This document shows positions 28,685 through 38,135 of a stretch of DNA of 64,000 nt, piece by piece. Under the pieces are notes generated by a model. That model was not told the DNA's origin, did no database searches, and saw only the letters and a program-made list of their open reading frames with translations. This stretch comes from Anaerolinea sp. (GTDB lineage: Bacteria > Chloroflexota > Anaerolineae > Anaerolineales > Villigracilaceae): positions 16,130 through 80,129 of the forward strand of contig DYID01000020.1 of NCBI GenBank assembly GCA_020723805.1, written 5' to 3'. Position 1 is the stretch's first letter. Each line of letters starts with the position of its first letter. Made by a program: the position numbers and the translations under genes.

Positions 28685-29043
28685 TGGATCAATTCCGCGG
28701 TTTGGGTCAAGTAATCTTTAGCGACAGATTTTGGATATTCCTTCAATGCGCGCTGCAGGTCATCCGGATAACGCGTAGGGATACTGGCAGTATTAATTTT
28801 GCCGATAAAATCGAGATATTGCGCCGGCATTTTCAATTCGCATTTCCTAACAAGATAAATGAGGTCATGTGTTTTAATTGGAACAGATTGGGTTACTTCA
28901 GCCACATGCGCTTTGAGCATCTTTTCCAATGCCAGATGGCAAAGAAAGATGACGTACAGATAACGTCCCGTCGCCAGCATGTGATGGGCGGTTTCAACAT
29001 CATATTCTGCCAGAGCAATCCAATTGGCGGTGTCTTTGCGCAC
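28651..29043 (-). CDS. HEPN domain protein
   Basis: 130-residue all-helical HEPN protein: LAEYDVETAHHMLATGRYLYVIFLCHLALEKMLKAHV followed by IKTHDLIYLV is typical of this branch. The R-x4-6-H nuclease motif of toxic HEPNs is not obvious, so RNase activity is uncertain. It is first gene of the pair with the MNT protein; the pair resembles type VII toxin-antitoxin modules but may equally be a regulatory pair. Confidence 0.85.
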   Translation of the reverse strand: MRKDTANWIALAEYDVETAHHMLATGRYLYVIFLCHLALEKMLKAHVAEVTQSVPIKTHDLIYLVRKCELKMPAQYLDFIGKINTASIPTRYPDDLQRALKEYPKSVAKDYLTQTAELIQWLKQHPNLSK

Positions 29044-29103
29044 GACTGAAAAACCTTGATTGAATTATACCCCGTGCTTGATGGAGTAAAACCGGGATTC
29101 TTC

Positions 29104-29850
29104 TCACGGCACCGTCGGTACTCTGAAGATCAATCCCACCACATAGCCTGCCAGCGCGCTGACCGTGCCAATGATTGCCATCTCCAGCCCGCTGCGGAAG
29201 GGTTTGCCGACCGTTACGCGGGCTTTGTAGAAGCCGACGAGGAACAAGGTCAGGGCGGCGATGAGGACCGAGAAAACGATGCTCAGTTTCACGGTCCAGA
29301 AGAAGAACGGGAAGAGGGGGATGAACGAGCCGAGCAGGGCGGAGAATCCCACCAGCAGGGCGGAGTTGAGCGCCCGCGACTTTTCCGGCGGCGTCAACTG
29401 AAATTCCTCCGACATCATTACGTTGACCCACACGTCCGGGTTGGAGGTGATGACCTCCACAATCTTGTCGAGCGTCTCGCCGTCGAAGCCCTTTTTGCGG
29501 TAGATGTCGCGGATTTCTTCGACTTCCACGTCGGGGGCAAGATGAATGTGGCGGTATTCGCGCTCGCGTTCGCTGTGATAGAGGTCGTTTTCCGCCAATG
29601 TGGAAGTGTAGGCGACCGCGCCCATCGAAATGGATTCGGCAAAGGTCGCCGCCAGTCCCGCCGCGATGACGATGCGGACATCGGCTGTGGCGGCGGCGAC
29701 GCCGAGGATGACGCCCAGCACGTTGACCAGCCCATCCTGCCCGCCGAGAATCACATTGGCAAGGTGAAACTCACCGTGATGCGGATCGTGGTGGTCGTGC
29801 CAGCGCACCTGCTGGATGATTTTGCTGTGTCCATGTTCTGTGTTCGACAT
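29104..29850 (-). CDS. VIT1/CCC1 family Fe/Mn transporter
   Basis: 248-residue membrane protein of the VIT family. NVILGGQDGLVNVLGVILGVAAAT is the first-span signature; ESISMGAVAYTS follows in span 2, then a cytoplasmic metal-binding helical region rich in Glu, and three C-terminal spans. It exports or sequesters Fe2+ or Mn2+. It lies downstream of a cation diffusion facilitator on the same strand, so the two may form a divalent-metal efflux unit, though a 100-nt gap with a hairpin repeat separates them. Confidence 0.92.
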   Translation of the reverse strand: MSNTEHGHSKIIQQVRWHDHHDPHHGEFHLANVILGGQDGLVNVLGVILGVAAATADVRIVIAAGLAATFAESISMGAVAYTSTLAENDLYHSEREREYRHIHLAPDVEVEEIRDIYRKKGFDGETLDKIVEVITSNPDVWVNVMMSEEFQLTPPEKSRALNSALLVGFSALLGSFIPLFPFFFWTVKLSIVFSVLIAALTLFLVGFYKARVTVGKPFRSGLEMAIIGTVSALAGYVVGLIFRVPTVP

Positions 29851-29887
29851 AGATTTATTCGATATGTCAAATGGAATTTTCCATCAT

Positions 29888-29930
29888 CCCTTGCCCCTCT
29901 CCCAAATAAAGAGGGGTTGGGGTGAGGGGA
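29888..29930 (-). repeat. CTCTCCC/CTCACCCC dispersed hairpin
   Basis: TTGCCCCTCTCCC, short loop, GAGGGGTTGGGGTGAGGGG. Same family as 47051-47090 and 56906-56965. Lies in the gap between the CDF and VIT genes. Confidence 0.75.
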
Positions 29931-29950
29931 AGCCACGCGGAAGACGACGC

Positions 29951-30886
29951 TTACCGATCCAGATACATATCTTTCATCGAGAGTTCGTCTTCGGCGGGTT
30001 CGAGATGCGTGAAGACCGTCACCGCGCCGCCCAGGGAGGAGCGAATATCGTCCTCGAAGTCTTCCACGATGTGATGCGCGTCGTGAACGGTGGTATCACC
30101 TGGCACGAGCACATGCACCGAGATGAACCGGCGCGCCGCCGCCTGCCGTGTGCGCAGGGCATGGAATCCCACGCCTTTTTCCTGATACTTTGCCATGACA
30201 TCCTGAATGAGCCTTTGTTCGTTCTCAGGCAGTGCCGCGTCCATGAGACCCATCACCGAGCGGCGGATGAGTTGAAATCCCGTCCAGAGAATGTTGAGCG
30301 CAACCAGAATGGCAACGAGCGGATCGAGCGCATCCCAGCCCGTAACGCCTGCCAGCGCAACGCCGACAATCACCCCCACCGAAGTCCACACATCGGTCAT
30401 CAGGTGACGCGCATCCGCTTCGAGCGTGATGGAGTTCCGTTTCCTGCCCGCCTCGAGCAGAATGCGCGCAACGCTGAAATTGACCAGCGACGCGACGACC
30501 GAAACCCCCAGACCGACGCCCAATTGTTCGATTGGGCGCGGCTCGATCAATCTTTGCACAGCCGTAACCAAAATGGCAATCGCCGCGCCGAAGATGAGTA
30601 TCCCTTCCGTGACGCTGGCGAAATACTCCGCCTTGCTGTGACCGTACACGTGGTCTTCATCAGCGGGGCGCGCCGCGATGGAGAGCATGGTCAACGCCAT
30701 GAGCGCACCCGCCAGGTTGACCAGCGACTCGATGGCATCGGAGAGCAAGCCCACGGAACCCGTCAAAAAGTAGGCGGCGGTTTTGAGCGTGATGGTCGCC
30801 ACAGCCGCACCCACCGAAAGCCAGGCAAAGCGGGTCAGCGAAGCGCGGTCCTTCAACAGGTCGGTTTTATTTCGTTTCTCTGACAT
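29951..30886 (-). CDS. Cation diffusion facilitator (FieF/ZitB-like)
   Basis: 311-residue CDF transporter with six expected spans and a cytoplasmic C-terminal domain (about 215-311). Metal-site residues: SDAIES in span 2 and DARHLMTD in span 5 (D-x3-D/H pattern typical of Zn/Fe exporters). Proton-driven efflux of divalent metal. ATG 30886 (MSEKRNK) is chosen; TATCAT lies 6 nt upstream, suggesting a leaderless mRNA. Confidence 0.93.
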   Translation of the reverse strand: MSEKRNKTDLLKDRASLTRFAWLSVGAAVATITLKTAAYFLTGSVGLLSDAIESLVNLAGALMALTMLSIAARPADEDHVYGHSKAEYFASVTEGILIFGAAIAILVTAVQRLIEPRPIEQLGVGLGVSVVASLVNFSVARILLEAGRKRNSITLEADARHLMTDVWTSVGVIVGVALAGVTGWDALDPLVAILVALNILWTGFQLIRRSVMGLMDAALPENEQRLIQDVMAKYQEKGVGFHALRTRQAAARRFISVHVLVPGDTTVHDAHHIVEDFEDDIRSSLGGAVTVFTHLEPAEDELSMKDMYLDR

Positions 30887-30973
30887 AAAATGATGATACA
30901 TCCCCTCGGCACACTTGAGAATGGACGAAAGTCACAAATCAAAAAGCATGCCGCGCCAAGCAACAGCAGACGT

Positions 30974-33190
30974 TCAAAACATCATTCTTTGCGCGCCGGA
31001 CTTTTCCAGCGGGTCGCTGGCGATTTGTTCCTCGAAGGTCTCGCGCGTCAGCACGGGCAATTCAATCAGGGTTCGCAACAAACGATATTTGACAAGGCGA
31101 TACTTCTTCAGGCGCGCCGCCAGAGCAGGGTCGCGTTCGGCTTTGTATTCGATCAGCCCCGCCCGTCCGCCGGGGATGACGATGATGGTGCGCTCCGGCG
31201 GATAAGGCGTCTCCTCCAATGCCCGCCCAATCAAAGCGGAAGCAAGAACATAGAACGCACGCACCACGCCGCCGTTTTCATCCTCCCAGAGATAATTTCT
31301 CCCTGCCGGACGGGTGACGTAATTCAGCCGCTTGCCGATTGCCTCGAGCAGAGCCGTGACCGTGTGCAACTCCCTGCGCCGCACGGCAGCGACATCTTCC
31401 GGGCGCAAGACGAACGCCGCTCCCTGCCGCAGGGCATACGAGTCCAGCACGGCGTAGATCATCCCTTTGGAGGGCGTAAGCAGACCGGGAAAACGGGGAT
31501 ACACATCGTCTTCGATTTCGATGTAAATGCTGTTGGGATTCTTTTGCAGAAAAGTGACAACGGCAACCTCCACACGGTCCGCAAGCGATTCGCCGCTTGC
31601 CGCCGTCAGCCCCCACAACCCCGTCTCGACGCCCTCCCCGCTCGAATAATGGACGAACCGTTCATCCTCCAGCAGCGCCTTTTGAATGACCGACTGCGTC
31701 AGGCGCAGCGCCTCATCGAATTCGCGCTCCTTTTTCTTCAGAGCGTGCGCCTCTGCCAGCGCAATCAATCCTGCTGCATGAAGGTGCAGATACCCCACCG
31801 GCTCGCCGCGTTCGGTCAAATATGCAACCATCGCTTCGCGCACCAGAGCGGTATCCGCTTCATTCGCCTCACGTTTCAGAGTCTCGCCGCGCCGCCAGAC
31901 CACCTGCACGGCGTCGTGTTCCGTGCGCAGGGCAAGCGAGGTCAGATCGAAGCCGGCGGCGCTCGCGGCGGTGAGAGCCGAAGTGAGGAACGCCGGCTCG
32001 GGTTCGGGCAGGAGACCCAAAAACGGCGTCCCCAGCGGAAGCAGTTCGAAGAGATGCGAAAACGCCGCATATAACGCGGTGGCATTCCATGCCCAGTCGT
32101 AACGGCGGCGGCGCAGCGCCACCTTGAACGGTTCCACCGCCTCGCGCCCCCACAGCCACCCCGCCCACAGCGCCGAGAGCGTCCAAAACGCTTGATTCGG
32201 ACGCGGCACCGCCCCAATGACCGCCGCAATCGGAATCTCCTTTTTGACTTCACGCGCCAACTCTTTGAGACGCCCCTCATAGAGACAAATCCCCCCGCTC
32301 TCTGGAAGTTTACGGGGCCACGCTTCAAGCGGGACGCCGGAACCTGTCTCTGCCCACAGGCTTTGTCCACGCTCGAGCATCATCCACAGATTGTGTTCGC
32401 GAAACTGAGCGGGAATGTTGAGTTGTTTGGGGCGCGGTCTTTCGGAGGGATGCCCCCAGAGGGTGTTGCCCGCGTCACAGACGACCAGCAGCAGGGCACT
32501 CAAGGCGCGTTTTCGTTCGGGCGATAACCGCAGCGAGTCGAGGCGGTTGATGACGGTGGTCAGGAAATACAGGGGACGCGGCAGGTAATGGGAAATCGCT
32601 TCTTCCGCGTAGATGCGGTCTTCGTCGTCGAGCGCCGCCACCCGTTCGAAGGCACGCGAGCGGTGCAGGCTGTCGGTGGCGGCAATCTTCTTGGCGCGAT
32701 CGACATCCTGTGGAGCGGCGAGGCGTTCGCCCGCATCGCCGCAATGCGGACAGGTGTAGATGCGGGCGTAGGGCGTGTCTTCGCCTTTGCGCCAGAGGAA
32801 GGCTTCCGCCTGAATTTCACGTTCGCATTTTTCACAGGGGGTGAGGTAGAGGGATTGGAGATGCACGCCGAGGCGTTCCTCGCCTTTTTTGGAGGTCTCC
32901 AGTTCGGAGAGGGCGGCTTTGAAATCCGCTTCGGCGGGAGGCTGGGCGGCGGTCTCCAGCAGGAAGCGGGTGATGGGGTTGTTGACGGTGACGAGGACGC
33001 GGTAACCGGCGCGGGCGGCTTCGAGGGTCAGGCGGGGGGAAAAGCCGAAAGGGTCGAGCACCCAAGCGCCGGGTCCGGCGTGAAGCGGGAGCCAGCGCGA
33101 GACCACTCCCTCTTCCAGCGGAGGCGTGAAGCGCGAGAGCGGACCGGGGTCCGCCGGCTTCGTTCCGGGGAGGTAGGGTTGAGGCTGCAT
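30974..33190 (-). CDS. Zn-ribbon adenine-methylase-like protein, catalytic motif degenerate
   Basis: 738 residues. Near the N-terminus WVLDPFGFSPRLTLEAARAGYRVLVTVNNP (about 43-72) resembles the SAM-binding DPF-G-SGT...EA...G..V motif of DUF1156-type adenine DNA methylases. A Zn ribbon follows (C119-x2-C122, C147-x2-C150). The region that should hold DPPY reads IGAVPRPNQAFWTLSALWAGW, so the catalytic NPPY/DPPY tetrad is lost and the glycines of motif I are altered. It is therefore probably not an active methylase. It starts 10 nt after the PLD-nuclease gene on the same strand. Function is not established; no similar characterised protein comes to mind. Confidence 0.6.
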   Translation of the reverse strand: MQPQPYLPGTKPADPGPLSRFTPPLEEGVVSRWLPLHAGPGAWVLDPFGFSPRLTLEAARAGYRVLVTVNNPITRFLLETAAQPPAEADFKAALSELETSKKGEERLGVHLQSLYLTPCEKCEREIQAEAFLWRKGEDTPYARIYTCPHCGDAGERLAAPQDVDRAKKIAATDSLHRSRAFERVAALDDEDRIYAEEAISHYLPRPLYFLTTVINRLDSLRLSPERKRALSALLLVVCDAGNTLWGHPSERPRPKQLNIPAQFREHNLWMMLERGQSLWAETGSGVPLEAWPRKLPESGGICLYEGRLKELAREVKKEIPIAAVIGAVPRPNQAFWTLSALWAGWLWGREAVEPFKVALRRRRYDWAWNATALYAAFSHLFELLPLGTPFLGLLPEPEPAFLTSALTAASAAGFDLTSLALRTEHDAVQVVWRRGETLKREANEADTALVREAMVAYLTERGEPVGYLHLHAAGLIALAEAHALKKKEREFDEALRLTQSVIQKALLEDERFVHYSSGEGVETGLWGLTAASGESLADRVEVAVVTFLQKNPNSIYIEIEDDVYPRFPGLLTPSKGMIYAVLDSYALRQGAAFVLRPEDVAAVRRRELHTVTALLEAIGKRLNYVTRPAGRNYLWEDENGGVVRAFYVLASALIGRALEETPYPPERTIIVIPGGRAGLIEYKAERDPALAARLKKYRLVKYRLLRTLIELPVLTRETFEEQIASDPLEKSGAQRMMF

Positions 33191-33200
33191 CGGCAAAACA

Positions 33201-34052
33201 TCACCTAACCTTTCTCCAAATTCCTGTGCCTATATGTTCGATAAATCCAAGTTTATGCAAAATCTGCAATTGCTGTCTGATCTTTGCCCTGATATTCAAA
33301 TTCTGCGGGTAGTGTTGCTTGAACTTATTCTCGTATCCGTAAATTTCCCGGTTGGTAAACCTGTCTTCTGGGAGCGCGCTGTAAACCAGTTCAAGCCAGC
33401 CAACCAAGTCTGCTTTTGTTGGCTTTGGACGCTGAAGTTTGTTCGCTTTTCCCAAAAATGTTTCTTTCAGTTTTTTGAGTTCAGAATCCTTTGCCAGCCT
33501 ACGCTCGCGCAATTTTTCATGTTGGCACAGCTCCGCAAACAGGGCAATAAACTCATCATCAGGTACGACTCTGTCGGGATGGTACTTTAGCCTGTTGTAT
33601 GTGCTGTATATCTCCGATACGATTTCTGCTTGAACATTGTCTCTGATAACTACATTCGCTTCAATGTTTGATGTTAGCCCGCGCCGTGTCAAATTTGACG
33701 AGCCAATAATTGCTGTAGCGGTATGGTCATCTCTCATCAAATACATTTTGGGGTGGTATATCGCCGAAGCGCTTCGAGATGCAAAACACAGTAGAGAGAC
33801 TTGTGAAGTTTCATGGGTCAAGTCATATAATTTTTTTATAGCAGAGGGATCGGTAGCGCGCACATCCATACCCACAAGAAATTCAACATAGGCGCCTGCA
33901 GCCAGCGCTGTCTGTACTGAAGGCATGATTTGCAATAAACCGTCGCTTGACACAAATGCCACGGCAATGCGAACATCATTCGCTGCTTTAATAGAAGAGA
34001 CAAGCTCAGCGGCAGTGTTGTGTTCGACATTATCTATCATTTGGAGTTGCAT
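33201..34052 (-). CDS. PLD-family nuclease fused to DpnI-like winged helix
   Basis: 283 residues. N-terminal half: a phospholipase-D fold with one HKD motif, H100-x-K102 and N120 (YHPKMYLMRDD, IIGSSNLTRRG), as in BfiI, Nuc and NgoFVII nucleases, which act as dimers. C-terminal ~55 residues (FTNREIYGYENKF ... RAKIRQQLQILHKLGFIEHIG) match the Dam-replacing/DpnI C-terminal winged helix that in DpnI binds methyl-adenine DNA. The gene is visibly more AT-rich than its neighbours, a sign of transfer. It may be a methylation-dependent restriction enzyme or other defence nuclease; it is followed within 10 nt by the methylase-like gene. Confidence 0.82.
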   Translation of the reverse strand: MQLQMIDNVEHNTAAELVSSIKAANDVRIAVAFVSSDGLLQIMPSVQTALAAGAYVEFLVGMDVRATDPSAIKKLYDLTHETSQVSLLCFASRSASAIYHPKMYLMRDDHTATAIIGSSNLTRRGLTSNIEANVVIRDNVQAEIVSEIYSTYNRLKYHPDRVVPDDEFIALFAELCQHEKLRERRLAKDSELKKLKETFLGKANKLQRPKPTKADLVGWLELVYSALPEDRFTNREIYGYENKFKQHYPQNLNIRAKIRQQLQILHKLGFIEHIGTGIWRKVR

Positions 34053-34194
34053 ATGCGAACCTGTTGTATTGTTGCTCTCAAAAGTTGCCTATAAATTATC
34101 TCGCCTTACGTGTTAGCACGAGCTGTATCTCGTATTTTCGGGCGACCTAAATTCCCATGCGGGGATAATGTGCCAGCGGCATAAACAAACTGCA

Positions 34195-35346
34195 CTATGG
34201 AATGGCGCCCAAGAGCGGCGCGCAGACGATGTCATAGTATTCGAGTTCGACGGCTTTGTTTTGTTCGGCGTAGGCAGCGGCTTCCTTGCCGATGTTGCGG
34301 ACGTTGTCGAGTTCGGCGCGTACCTGGTAGGGCCAGTAGCGGGGAATGACCATACGTGGGTCGTTGACGTAGCCTTCGGGGAGATAGGAGGGACGGGCGG
34401 GGTCGGGCTGGTCGGCGAGGGGAATCCAGTTGTACATGACCGGTCCGCGCGGATTGACGGTGAAGCCGAGGCGGTAGCCGTATTCGCGGGCGATTTGCAC
34501 GGGACGGATGCCGAAACCGCCGCCGGGCCAGATGATGGCAACCGGGGTTTTGTGGAAGTTCTGCTGAAGGTCGGCGATGGACTTTTCGAATTCGGTGCGG
34601 ATGAATTCGTCGGTGGAGGCGTCGGTCATGTTGATGTTGTGGATGTAGCCGTGCGATTGATGGTCCACCCAGCCTTCGGCTTCGAGGGCGATGTTGTCCT
34701 GCAGGGCGATGGCGCGGGGTCCGTCTTCGGCGCTGATCCAGGAGTTGACGACCACCCAGCCCCATTGTTCGTAATAGGGGCGGAAGTGGGTGTTGAAGTT
34801 TTCGCCGGTGCGGCGGTCGTCCTGAATGAGGAGGACGGAACGCGGAGGAATGTAGGCATTGTGGTCGAGGAAGTCTGCCAGTTGTGCGGCGCTGATGGCT
34901 TGAAAGCCCTGCTCGTGCAGGTCGTTCATCATGTGCTGGAAGTCTTCGACGGTGATGTCGTTGGCGGTCACATCCGCCGCGTCTCTTTTGATGCCGTGAA
35001 GCATGACGACCATGACAACGGTGCCGGGGGCGGCGTTATCCGATTTCCATTTGTTGTAGAGGTAGCGGCAAGTGTCGGCTTCGTAGGTGTGCGGGGTGTC
35101 GAGGGGGTTGAGGCGGGCGGTGGTGAAGGGCGCCGGCAGGGCAGGCGGGGTGCGGACGGCGGTCGGTGAGGGGATGGGGGTATCGGTGGGCGCGGGGGTG
35201 GCAGTGGGCTGGAGGGCGGCGAGGGCGGTCTGGTATGCCTGCGTGGAGAGGGCGCTCACGTCGAGGGTGGGGGCGGAGGCTTGAGGCGCGCACGCGCTCA
35301 ATAGGATGGCGAGCAGGAGGAGGGTAGGGGTGAGGCGGGAGGGCAT
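34195..35346 (-). CDS. Polysaccharide deacetylase-like lipoprotein
   Basis: 383 residues with lipoprotein signal ending LLSAC, a Pro/Thr-rich linker to about residue 75, then a NodB-homology deacetylase domain: acidic pair in LLIQDDRRTG and the metal histidines in HQSHGYIHN. It likely removes acetyl groups from a surface polysaccharide. ATG 35346 gives a tidy signal peptide; ATG 35364 is possible but its codons derive from the repeat tract upstream. Confidence 0.82.
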   Translation of the reverse strand: MPSRLTPTLLLLAILLSACAPQASAPTLDVSALSTQAYQTALAALQPTATPAPTDTPIPSPTAVRTPPALPAPFTTARLNPLDTPHTYEADTCRYLYNKWKSDNAAPGTVVMVVMLHGIKRDAADVTANDITVEDFQHMMNDLHEQGFQAISAAQLADFLDHNAYIPPRSVLLIQDDRRTGENFNTHFRPYYEQWGWVVVNSWISAEDGPRAIALQDNIALEAEGWVDHQSHGYIHNINMTDASTDEFIRTEFEKSIADLQQNFHKTPVAIIWPGGGFGIRPVQIAREYGYRLGFTVNPRGPVMYNWIPLADQPDPARPSYLPEGYVNDPRMVIPRYWPYQVRAELDNVRNIGKEAAAYAEQNKAVELEYYDIVCAPLLGAIP

Positions 35347-35357
35347 GAGGGAGGTAT

Positions 35358-35479
35358 CAGTCATCAATAATCAGTTATCAGTGAGCAGTGAGCAGTGATC
35401 AGTTATCAGTGAGCAGTGATCAGTGAGCAGTGGTGCGAGAGAAAAATCGTCAATCGAAAATCGCAAATCGAAAATCGAA
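35358..35479 (-). repeat. Heptanucleotide repeat tract between ino1 and deacetylase gene
   Basis: Eleven 7-nt units of CAGTNAN type (35358-35434), then five AATCGNN units (35445-35479). The tract fills the gap almost completely and ends at the base before the ino1 stop codon. Confidence 0.95.
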
Positions 35480-36565
35480 TTATTCTTCCGATTTGCCCGA
35501 AATGAAGTCTTCCACTTTTTGTTTGGCGATTTCGTCGCGGAATTGGACCGGCGGGGTCTTGAAGAAGTAGGAGGAGGGTCCGATGATGGGACCGGCAAGT
35601 TCGCGGTCGAGGGCAAGTTTGGCGCAGCGGATGGCGTCAATCATCACGCCGGCAGAGTTGGGGCTGTCCCACACTTCGAGTTTGACTTCGACGTTGAGCG
35701 GCACGTTGCCGAAGGTGGTGCCTTCCATGCGGATGTATGCCCATTTGCGGTCGGTCAGCCAGGGAACGTGGTCGGAGGGACCGACATGGACGTTATCGGG
35801 GTCGAGTTCGTAGGGGATCATGCTGGTGACGGCGTTGGTCTTGGAGATTTTTTTGCTTTCGAGGCGTTCGCGTTCGAGCATGTTGAGGAAGTCGGTGTTG
35901 CCGCCGAAGTTGAGCTGGTAGGTGCGCTCGATTTTGACGCCGCGGTCAATGAAGAGGGTGGCGAGTTGGCGGTGCAGGATGGTGGCGCCCACCTGGCTTT
36001 TGATGTCGTCGCCGAGGATGGGAAGCCCGGCGTCGGCAAAGCGCTTGCCCCAGTATTCGGAGGAGGCGATGAAGACCGGGATGCCGTTGACAAAGGCGCA
36101 GCCGGCTTCGATTGCCTGCTCCACGTACCATTTGGTCGCCATTTCGGAGCCGACCGGCAGGAAGTTGACAACCACGTCGGTTTTGGTCTCGCGCAGCAGG
36201 CGGACAATATCGGCGGTGGGACCGGGTGCCTTTTGGATGATGCCGCTGAGATATTTGCCGAGTCCGTCGTGGGTCATGCCGCGCACGACGGGGGCGTTGA
36301 GGTGCGGGACTTCGGCAAATTTGTAGGTGTTGTTGGGTTCGGCAAAGATGGCTTCGGAGAGGTCCTTGCCGACTTTGGTAACGTTCACGTCAATGCCGAG
36401 GGTGAACTCAATGTCGCGGATGTGGTAATCCGCCAGTTGGGGGTGCATGATGCCGGGAATGACATCGTCCTTTTTGGCGTTTTTGTAGAATTGCACTCCC
36501 TGGACGAGAGAGGATGCACAGTTTCCCACGCCGATGATGGCGACGCGTACCTTTTTGTGTGGCAT
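35480..36565 (-). CDS. ino1: Inositol-3-phosphate synthase
   Basis: Converts glucose-6-phosphate to 1L-myo-inositol-1-phosphate with NAD, the first step to inositol lipids or osmolytes. 361 residues of the prokaryotic type: [19 protein letters not shown] (NAD fold), [32 protein letters not shown] and [14 protein letters not shown] 36565 (MPHKKVRV) is where homology starts, with AAAGGAG 11 nt upstream; the open frame extends further but is not conserved. Confidence 0.95.
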   Translation of the reverse strand: MPHKKVRVAIIGVGNCASSLVQGVQFYKNAKKDDVIPGIMHPQLADYHIRDIEFTLGIDVNVTKVGKDLSEAIFAEPNNTYKFAEVPHLNAPVVRGMTHDGLGKYLSGIIQKAPGPTADIVRLLRETKTDVVVNFLPVGSEMATKWYVEQAIEAGCAFVNGIPVFIASSEYWGKRFADAGLPILGDDIKSQVGATILHRQLATLFIDRGVKIERTYQLNFGGNTDFLNMLERERLESKKISKTNAVTSMIPYELDPDNVHVGPSDHVPWLTDRKWAYIRMEGTTFGNVPLNVEVKLEVWDSPNSAGVMIDAIRCAKLALDRELAGPIIGPSSYFFKTPPVQFRDEIAKQKVEDFISGKSEE

Positions 36566-36655
36566 GTGTTTCGATACTCCTTTTGTGTAGTTTCTATCAG
36601 GATTGTACCCGCTTTGGGCGGCGAGCGTGTTTTCAAGAGTGACCGATCTTTTAGG

Positions 36656-36757
36656 CTTAGCCACAGAGTGCATAGAGATTTTGAGTTTTTTCTCAGAGAA
36701 CTCTGCGGGCTCTGTGGCAAAGAAAGGTTTAGCCCATCCTTTTAGCCGCTCTCATAT
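36656..36757 (+). repeat. CACAGAG-type semi-palindromic repeat, copy 2
   Basis: Close copy of 13611-13712 in the same orientation, again ending with TTTAGCCCATCCTTTTAG and followed by a gene start within 100 nt. Confidence 0.85.
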
Positions 36758-36803
36758 TTCCGCCGGCGGGCTGTGGGTGCGCGGGTGTTGTATAATTCAA
36801 GCC

Positions 36804-38069
36804 ATGCCAGCCAATGAGCGCATCGAAGATTTGGAACGCCTGCTCGAGGTGGTGCGGGGATTGACAACCGCTCCCGAAATCGAATCGTTTTTGCAGACCA
36901 TCATCGCCGAAGCCAGCGAAATGACGGACAGCGAGCTCGCGTCCATCCTCGAATACGACGCCGAGGCAAAGGAACTGCGCTTCCTCTCCACGGTCTGGTT
37001 CGACCGCGACATCCTGCGCCCGATGGGGGTTCCGCTGGAGGGAAGCGTGGCGGGCGAAGTCTTCCGCAAGGGGCATCCGCTCATCATTCAGGATACGAAG
37101 GCAGATCAGCGTCACTTCAAGGTGATTGATCGCATCACCAAGCACGAAACGCACTCGCTGGCGGCGGTTCCCATCATTGTGCAAGGGGAAACCATCGGCG
37201 TCCTCGAAGCACTCAACAAACGGGACAATGCTCATTATACCGAAGAGGACACCACCCTCCTGGCAACCCTGGCGGCGATAGCCGGTCAGGCGATGCGCAA
37301 CGCACAGTTGGAGCGAAAGGTCAAAGCCGTGCGCATTCAACTGGCGGAACTCGAACGCCTCAAATCGGACTTTATTGCCATCACCTCGCACGAACTGCGG
37401 ACCCCCCTGGGCTTGATTCTCGGTCACGCCACCTTTCTCAAGGAAATTGCCGGCAAGGAATACGAGGCGCAACTGGCAACCATCATCCGCAACGCCACGC
37501 GGCTCAAAGAGATCATCGAAAACATTTCGGATATGGAAAACGTGCAAGTTGGCGCCGCGCGTGTGCGCAGCAATAAAGTATCCATGGCGAGGATCGCGGA
37601 GGATGTCATCCTGACGTTTCAGGACGAGGCGAAAGCGAAGAACATTACCCTGCTGCGCGAATGGGGCAACACGCCGTATTTCATCGAAGCCGATCAGACA
37701 AAAATCAACATTGCCTTGAGCAATTTGGTGAAGAACGCGCTTCAATTTACCGAATCGGGCGGGACCGTGCGGCTCAACATCGAAGAGGACAGCGGCTATG
37801 TGAAGGTGACCGTCAGCGATAACGGCATCGGCATCCCGGCGCGGGACCTGCCGAAAATCTTCGACCGCTTCTTCCAGGTGGAATCGCATCTCACGCGCCG
37901 GCACGGCGGGATGGGGCTGGGGCTTTCCGTCGCCAAATCCATGATCGAACTGCACGGCGGGCGCATCTGGGCGGAAAGTGAGGAAGGCAAGGGCAGCACC
38001 TTCATTTTCCTCTTGCCGGTGGATGGTGTGAAACAACCGCCCAAAAGCACTGCACCATTCGTAGAATAA
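36804..38069 (+). CDS. GAF-domain sensor histidine kinase
   Basis: 421 residues, cytoplasmic: GAF domain (about 20-165), HisKA with ITSHELRTPLGL (His about 196) and HATPase with DNGIGIPARDLPKIFDRFF and GMGLGLSVAKSM. No partner regulator is adjacent. TATAAT at 36791-36796 ends 7 nt before the ATG and no Shine-Dalgarno is seen, so the transcript is probably leaderless. Confidence 0.93.
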   Translation: MPANERIEDLERLLEVVRGLTTAPEIESFLQTIIAEASEMTDSELASILEYDAEAKELRFLSTVWFDRDILRPMGVPLEGSVAGEVFRKGHPLIIQDTKADQRHFKVIDRITKHETHSLAAVPIIVQGETIGVLEALNKRDNAHYTEEDTTLLATLAAIAGQAMRNAQLERKVKAVRIQLAELERLKSDFIAITSHELRTPLGLILGHATFLKEIAGKEYEAQLATIIRNATRLKEIIENISDMENVQVGAARVRSNKVSMARIAEDVILTFQDEAKAKNITLLREWGNTPYFIEADQTKINIALSNLVKNALQFTESGGTVRLNIEEDSGYVKVTVSDNGIGIPARDLPKIFDRFFQVESHLTRRHGGMGLGLSVAKSMIELHGGRIWAESEEGKGSTFIFLLPVDGVKQPPKSTAPFVE

Positions 38070-38087
38070 CTTGTGTTCAACGAAAAT

Positions 38088-38120
38088 AAAAAAGGCTCAC
38101 GCAAACCGTGAGCCTTTTTT
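38088..38120. terminator. Bidirectional terminator
   Basis: AAAAAAGGCTCACG paired with CGTGAGCCTTTTTT around a CAAAC loop, symmetric, ending both the kinase gene and the converging DUF4870 gene. Confidence 0.95.
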
Positions 38121-38135
38121 ATTCGCCTTCGCGGG

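Noticed and set aside
35358..35479. CRISPR array
   Set aside because: Units are only 7 nt, contiguous and without spacers; no cas gene is near.
36603..36803. N-terminal extension of the GAF kinase
   Set aside because: It translates the CACAGAG repeat and the promoter; ATG 36804 directly follows a TATAAT box and starts the conserved part.
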